DNA from: Ipomoea triloba | Lineage: Eukaryota; Streptophyta; Magnoliopsida; Solanales; Convolvulaceae | Direction of reading: 5' to 3' | DNA: 64,000 nt | NCBI RefSeq assembly: GCF_003576645.1 | Contig: NC_044916.1 | Span: forward strand, 34,533,326-34,597,325 | Part shown: one piece after another, positions 60,601-64,000 of the stretch | Layout: each line of letters opens with the position of its first letter | Numbering within the stretch: the first letter of the stretch is position 1 | Program-made: the position numbers and the translations under genes | The notes under the pieces: generated by a model | Told to the model about the DNA's origin: nothing | Seen by the model: the letters and a program-made list of their open reading frames with translations, nothing else | Database searches by the model: none

Positions 60601-63600
60601 AACTTGTTTGATTACTTTGTTCCAAGATGTGCCAGCCAAAGTTGGCCTGAACTTACCAGCCCAAGACTAAATGACTAATAGGTTGAACCTGGTTACTGAA
60701 AGACCTAGTTTGAAGCGAGAGTAGCATGAAGGGGAACTGAGACTTGCATGCATATGCTGTGGACTGTAAAATTAGATTCTGCATATTTTCGCTCCTACAA
60801 GATTTTCTGCTACTTGCTTCTATAATTAAACTTTATACCATGTTCAATATGATTCACCTTATGTTTCTTAATATTTATAGAAAAAGTTTAGCTTTCCATC
60901 CATATTTTTTTAATAGATTTCAAGTGTCAAATTTTCAACTGCCAGTGCTGCAGTACACTTCTTTCCCATTCTTGTTAATATCTCTCATGATTTCTCTGGT
61001 ATTGTTTGTCTTTTGCAGCCCTCAGACTCTGGTTCGTGCTATAAGGTATATTTTACTCTACAACATGCACTAACCTTGCAAAATGGCTGCATCAAATGCA
61101 AATGATGTTTATTCTTAATGACTGGCGTGTTAAAATGAAACATGTTGCATTTTTGTATGCTTTCCAGTGCTATTTATTTGGTAAGAAGAAAACTTTAGGC
61201 ATTATTCTGGACTTTCTACACCCTTTATTTTTCTAGGGTTGTTGAGATGCAAGAAATCCTAGACCAACAACTTGCTGAAGAAGCAGCTGAGGCTGAAGGT
61301 GGTGGAGCAATGACACCAATAACGCCACGAAGAAATGCCAAGTATGTGCATTTTGTTGATTGATTTCATATTAGCTCTCTCCCAAGGTCTTGATGCTTAA
61401 GTCATTAGTTACATTTTTAGTTTTCTTGTTTAATTTATTGTTATCTTCAATTCAGTTGTGCCTTGCACTTCAGAAGTGTATTGCATGTAAAGTCATTCTA
61501 AGTTCTAGTTATTTTGCTGGCATGCAGGAAAGCTGTAAATGGAACAGCTTCTACCAAAAACATTATACAGCAAAAATTGAAGATTCAGGGGAAAGGATAC
61601 AAGGATAAATGCTATGAACATATAAGAAAGTCTGTTGAAGCACGCTTTGATCAGCTTCTAAGAGAGGAAGACCTAAAAGCAGCTATAGCTGAGGCAAAAG
61701 TGGTAAATCATATCATTGAAATACTTGTCATTGCTGATTCAATATTAGTATTGATAGTCTTATAATAATGAATTTAATAACATTGAGGTTTTATTAATTC
61801 AGATGGGGGAAGAACTTGGAGATATATACGATTATGTGGCTCCTTGCTTTCCTCCGAGGTTTGCCATCTACACTTCTGTTATAGTTTCCTTGCTGATAAC
61901 AGCTTTTGCAAACCTTATAAGCCCGCCCCCCTTCTGTTAGCAAAATCTAAAGTTGTCACATCTTATGACATTAAAATTTCCTGCATTATTTTCTGTTGAT
62001 CTCATGCACAATGGGACTTCACTTTGCAAGATGGGGCATATCTTCTATTTATTTTTCAGTAATGGAATCCAAAATTGAATTTAAGTTTTTCTTTCTTCAT
62101 GTATTGATAAATGATTGCATAATGCTATATTGTTGTGTATGTATTATACCTTAAAAAAGATACTTCAGCTAATAAGAGTGAGCATCAACACAGGTTAACA
62201 AGTAGGCTAAATGGGCAATATTATGTGTATTACTTGATAGGCATTAGGAATAAGGGCTTGGGGTGGCTTGAATTGGATCGGTATGGCGCAAATTGTGCCA
62301 TCTTAAATCTACATTTGGACATGCCATCTAAGATTATGTTTACATGAAGCTGTTTTAGAGCTGCTATCCACAACCTTTACATGAACTTTCATGTGGCATA
62401 AAACCTTTAAGAATTGGAAGATATACTAATGTCTTTATTTTTTTAATGAATATCTTTCTTTTCTTTTTCTTTTTTCTTTTTTTGGGTGAAGTCCAAATGC
62501 ATATTTCTAATGTTTATTATTCATTTCTTTCATGTTTCAGATATGAAATTTTCCAGCTTATGGTAAACCTTTATACTGAGAGGTTTATTCAGTGGCTGAG
62601 AAAGCTAAGTGACCAAGCTAATAATCTTACAAATATAGAGATTTTAAAGGTATTGAATATTCATTTATTAACATTTGGAACACGGTCAAACATGTGCTCT
62701 GTGTTGAACACCAGGACACTTGATTTCTAAAAGATGGGGAGCACAACATGAATAGTGTACTGCTCTTTTGGTTAACATTGCATAGTTTATTTATTTATAT
62801 CGTTCATGTAATTAGGTAACTGGCTGGGTAGTGGAATACCAAGAGAATTTAATTGCACTTGGAGTTGATGAGTCTTTGGCTCAAGTTTGTTCTGAGAGTG
62901 GTTCAATGGATCCCCTCATGAATGCTTATGTTGAGAGAATGCAGGCAACAACTAAGGTGAACAATGTTTTGTTTGATGTGGTCTGCTACAAATATCTTTT
63001 ACTAACAAACTAATATATTTTGTGTTGTGTTGTGTAGTTCTATTGAGTGTTGATTATTCATCTTATTCTGTTACACAGAAATGGTACCTGAACATTCTTG
63101 AGGCAGATAAAATCCAGCCACCAAAAAAGACTGATGATGGAAAACTATATACACCTGCTGCTGTTGACCTCTTTAGGATCCTTGGAGAGCAAGTGCAAAT
63201 TGTGCGAGACAATAGTACTGATGTCATGCTATACAGAATTGCTTTGGCAATAATTCAGGTAAGTTGAACTCCTAGAACTTCCTTGTTTGTATATTTGTGG
63301 TTATACTAACTCAAACACATACTCTTTAATAATTTCGATTATATATCTCCACTGAACATTGTTTTCTTTTAGTCCTATGAAGAGGATGGATTTCCTTATT
63401 TGATTCAATAGTTCTCCCTTGTACATCTATTTCTGATAATAGGCTCATAAATGCTTGACAAATTACTTTCATTAGTATTTTTTCCAAATACCTTACTTGA
63501 AGTGCCATGTCCAGATTTGATCTTTTTGATATATATTTTTCTTATAAATGCATTACTACTTGATGGGGTTGAGAATTTTCATGACTTAATGTGATGGAAT

Positions 63601-63963
63601 TGGGACAAACAAGTCCTTGTTTTTCCATATTTTATTAACCAGTTTTTTGTAACCAATTAATTTTTTTAATATACCAAAATGAATTACTATTTTCTTTACC
63701 AGGTAATGATTGACTTTCAAGGAGCTGAAAGAAAGAGGTTAGAAGAACCTGCATCTGAAATTGGTTTGGAGCCTTTATGTGCAATGGTTTGTAAATTTTG
63801 TATACATGCTAGGTTTAATAGATTTGCAAACAGAACATGCTCCTTTGCATATGTTGCTGACACAATTTTGTAACAGATAAACAATAACCTTCGCTGTTAT
63901 GATCTTGCTATGGAGCTAAGTTCTAGCACCATTGAAGCTCTTCCGGAGAATTATGCTGAGCAG
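57625..63963 (+). CDS. SEC6: Exocyst complex component SEC6 (3' part beyond the window)
   Basis: Sixteen exons: 57625-57753, 58581-58619, 58852-58940, 59107-59197, 59579-59668, 59772-59851, 60286-60378, 61019-61045, 61237-61341, 61528-61702, 61803-61858, 62541-62649, 62816-62956, 63079-63258, 63703-63786, 63877-63963. All join in frame, giving 525 residues; plant SEC6 has about 750, so the C-terminal third lies beyond the window. The product is a core subunit of the octameric exocyst that tethers secretory vesicles to the plasma membrane, needed for cell-plate formation and tip growth. Recognisable parts are [21 protein letters not shown] at the start, an N-terminal coiled-coil ([11 protein letters not shown] to [18 protein letters not shown]), [37 protein letters not shown] and [20 protein letters not shown]. 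Exon 8 is only 27 bp. Two ATGs stand in a row at the start. No defect is seen. Confidence 0.95.
59450..59545 (-). mobile_element. SINE head fragment in a SEC6 intron
   Basis: On minus it reads ccaaagaccttgtagtccag followed by tggcataagcctgagattcaat, a tRNA-like box A/box B head related to the SINE at 35619-35779. It lies just before exon 5 (59579). Confidence 0.5.
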
Positions 63964-64000
63964 GTGATTACAGTTTCCTCCTTCTCACTTACATGTTACA

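Noticed and set aside
1..64000. Integrated viral (pararetrovirus-type) sequence
   Set aside because: I found no reverse transcriptase, coat or movement protein motifs; the only retro-type signals are LTR/TRIM remnants, SINEs and short LINE tails.

Overview
This 64 kb window is plant nuclear DNA, almost certainly from a dicot. The evidence is GT-AG introns in every gene, AT-rich intergenic DNA, plant-specific families (membrane-tethered NAC factors, a laccase cluster, a plant-type SEC6) and many short non-autonomous transposons. I cannot name the species from the sequence alone. All gene models were built by hand from reading frame, splice phase and remembered family sequence; no alignment was run.

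Layout. (1) 0.3-14.1 kb: two tandem NAC genes on + with the same three-exon structure and a C-terminal membrane anchor. The first (310-4008) is expanded by three 498-bp repeats in exon 2, plus 15-bp and 33-bp duplications. Between them lie broken fragments of an ORTHRUS/VIM-type SRA-RING ligase and of the ribonucleotide reductase large subunit, then LTR-type and MITE debris. (2) 14.4-15.6 kb: a Mutator-like element with long inverted repeats and a 9-bp target duplication. (3) 16.0-20.2 kb, minus: a complete 11-exon gene for chaperonin subunit CCT2 (527 aa). (4) 21.0-24.8 kb: a decayed fragment and then an intact copy of a Gfo/Idh/MocA oxidoreductase gene, whose single intron carries a miniature LTR element. 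(5) 29.8-52.3 kb: four laccase genes, two on + and then two on minus. Three are complete (565, 565 and 577 aa). The third in order has all copper-ligand exons but no recognisable first exon, next to a single N in a TA/A tract. (6) 57.2-64 kb: a small 77-codon ORF on minus, about 180 bp head-to-head with exocyst SEC6, which runs off the right edge after 16 exons.

Functionally these are mostly unrelated neighbours. NAC factors of this type are released from membranes to carry stress signals; CCT2 and SEC6 are housekeeping genes; laccases are secreted copper oxidases. The most distinctive signals are the recent nested duplication inside the first NAC gene, the laccase cluster with one headless member, the chimeric fragment block at 5.2-6.3 kb, and a series of transposons whose target-site duplications can be read exactly (9 bp, 8 bp, 5 bp and SINE-type). 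I found no tRNA, rRNA, CRISPR or viral gene, and no evidence for a wholly new system.
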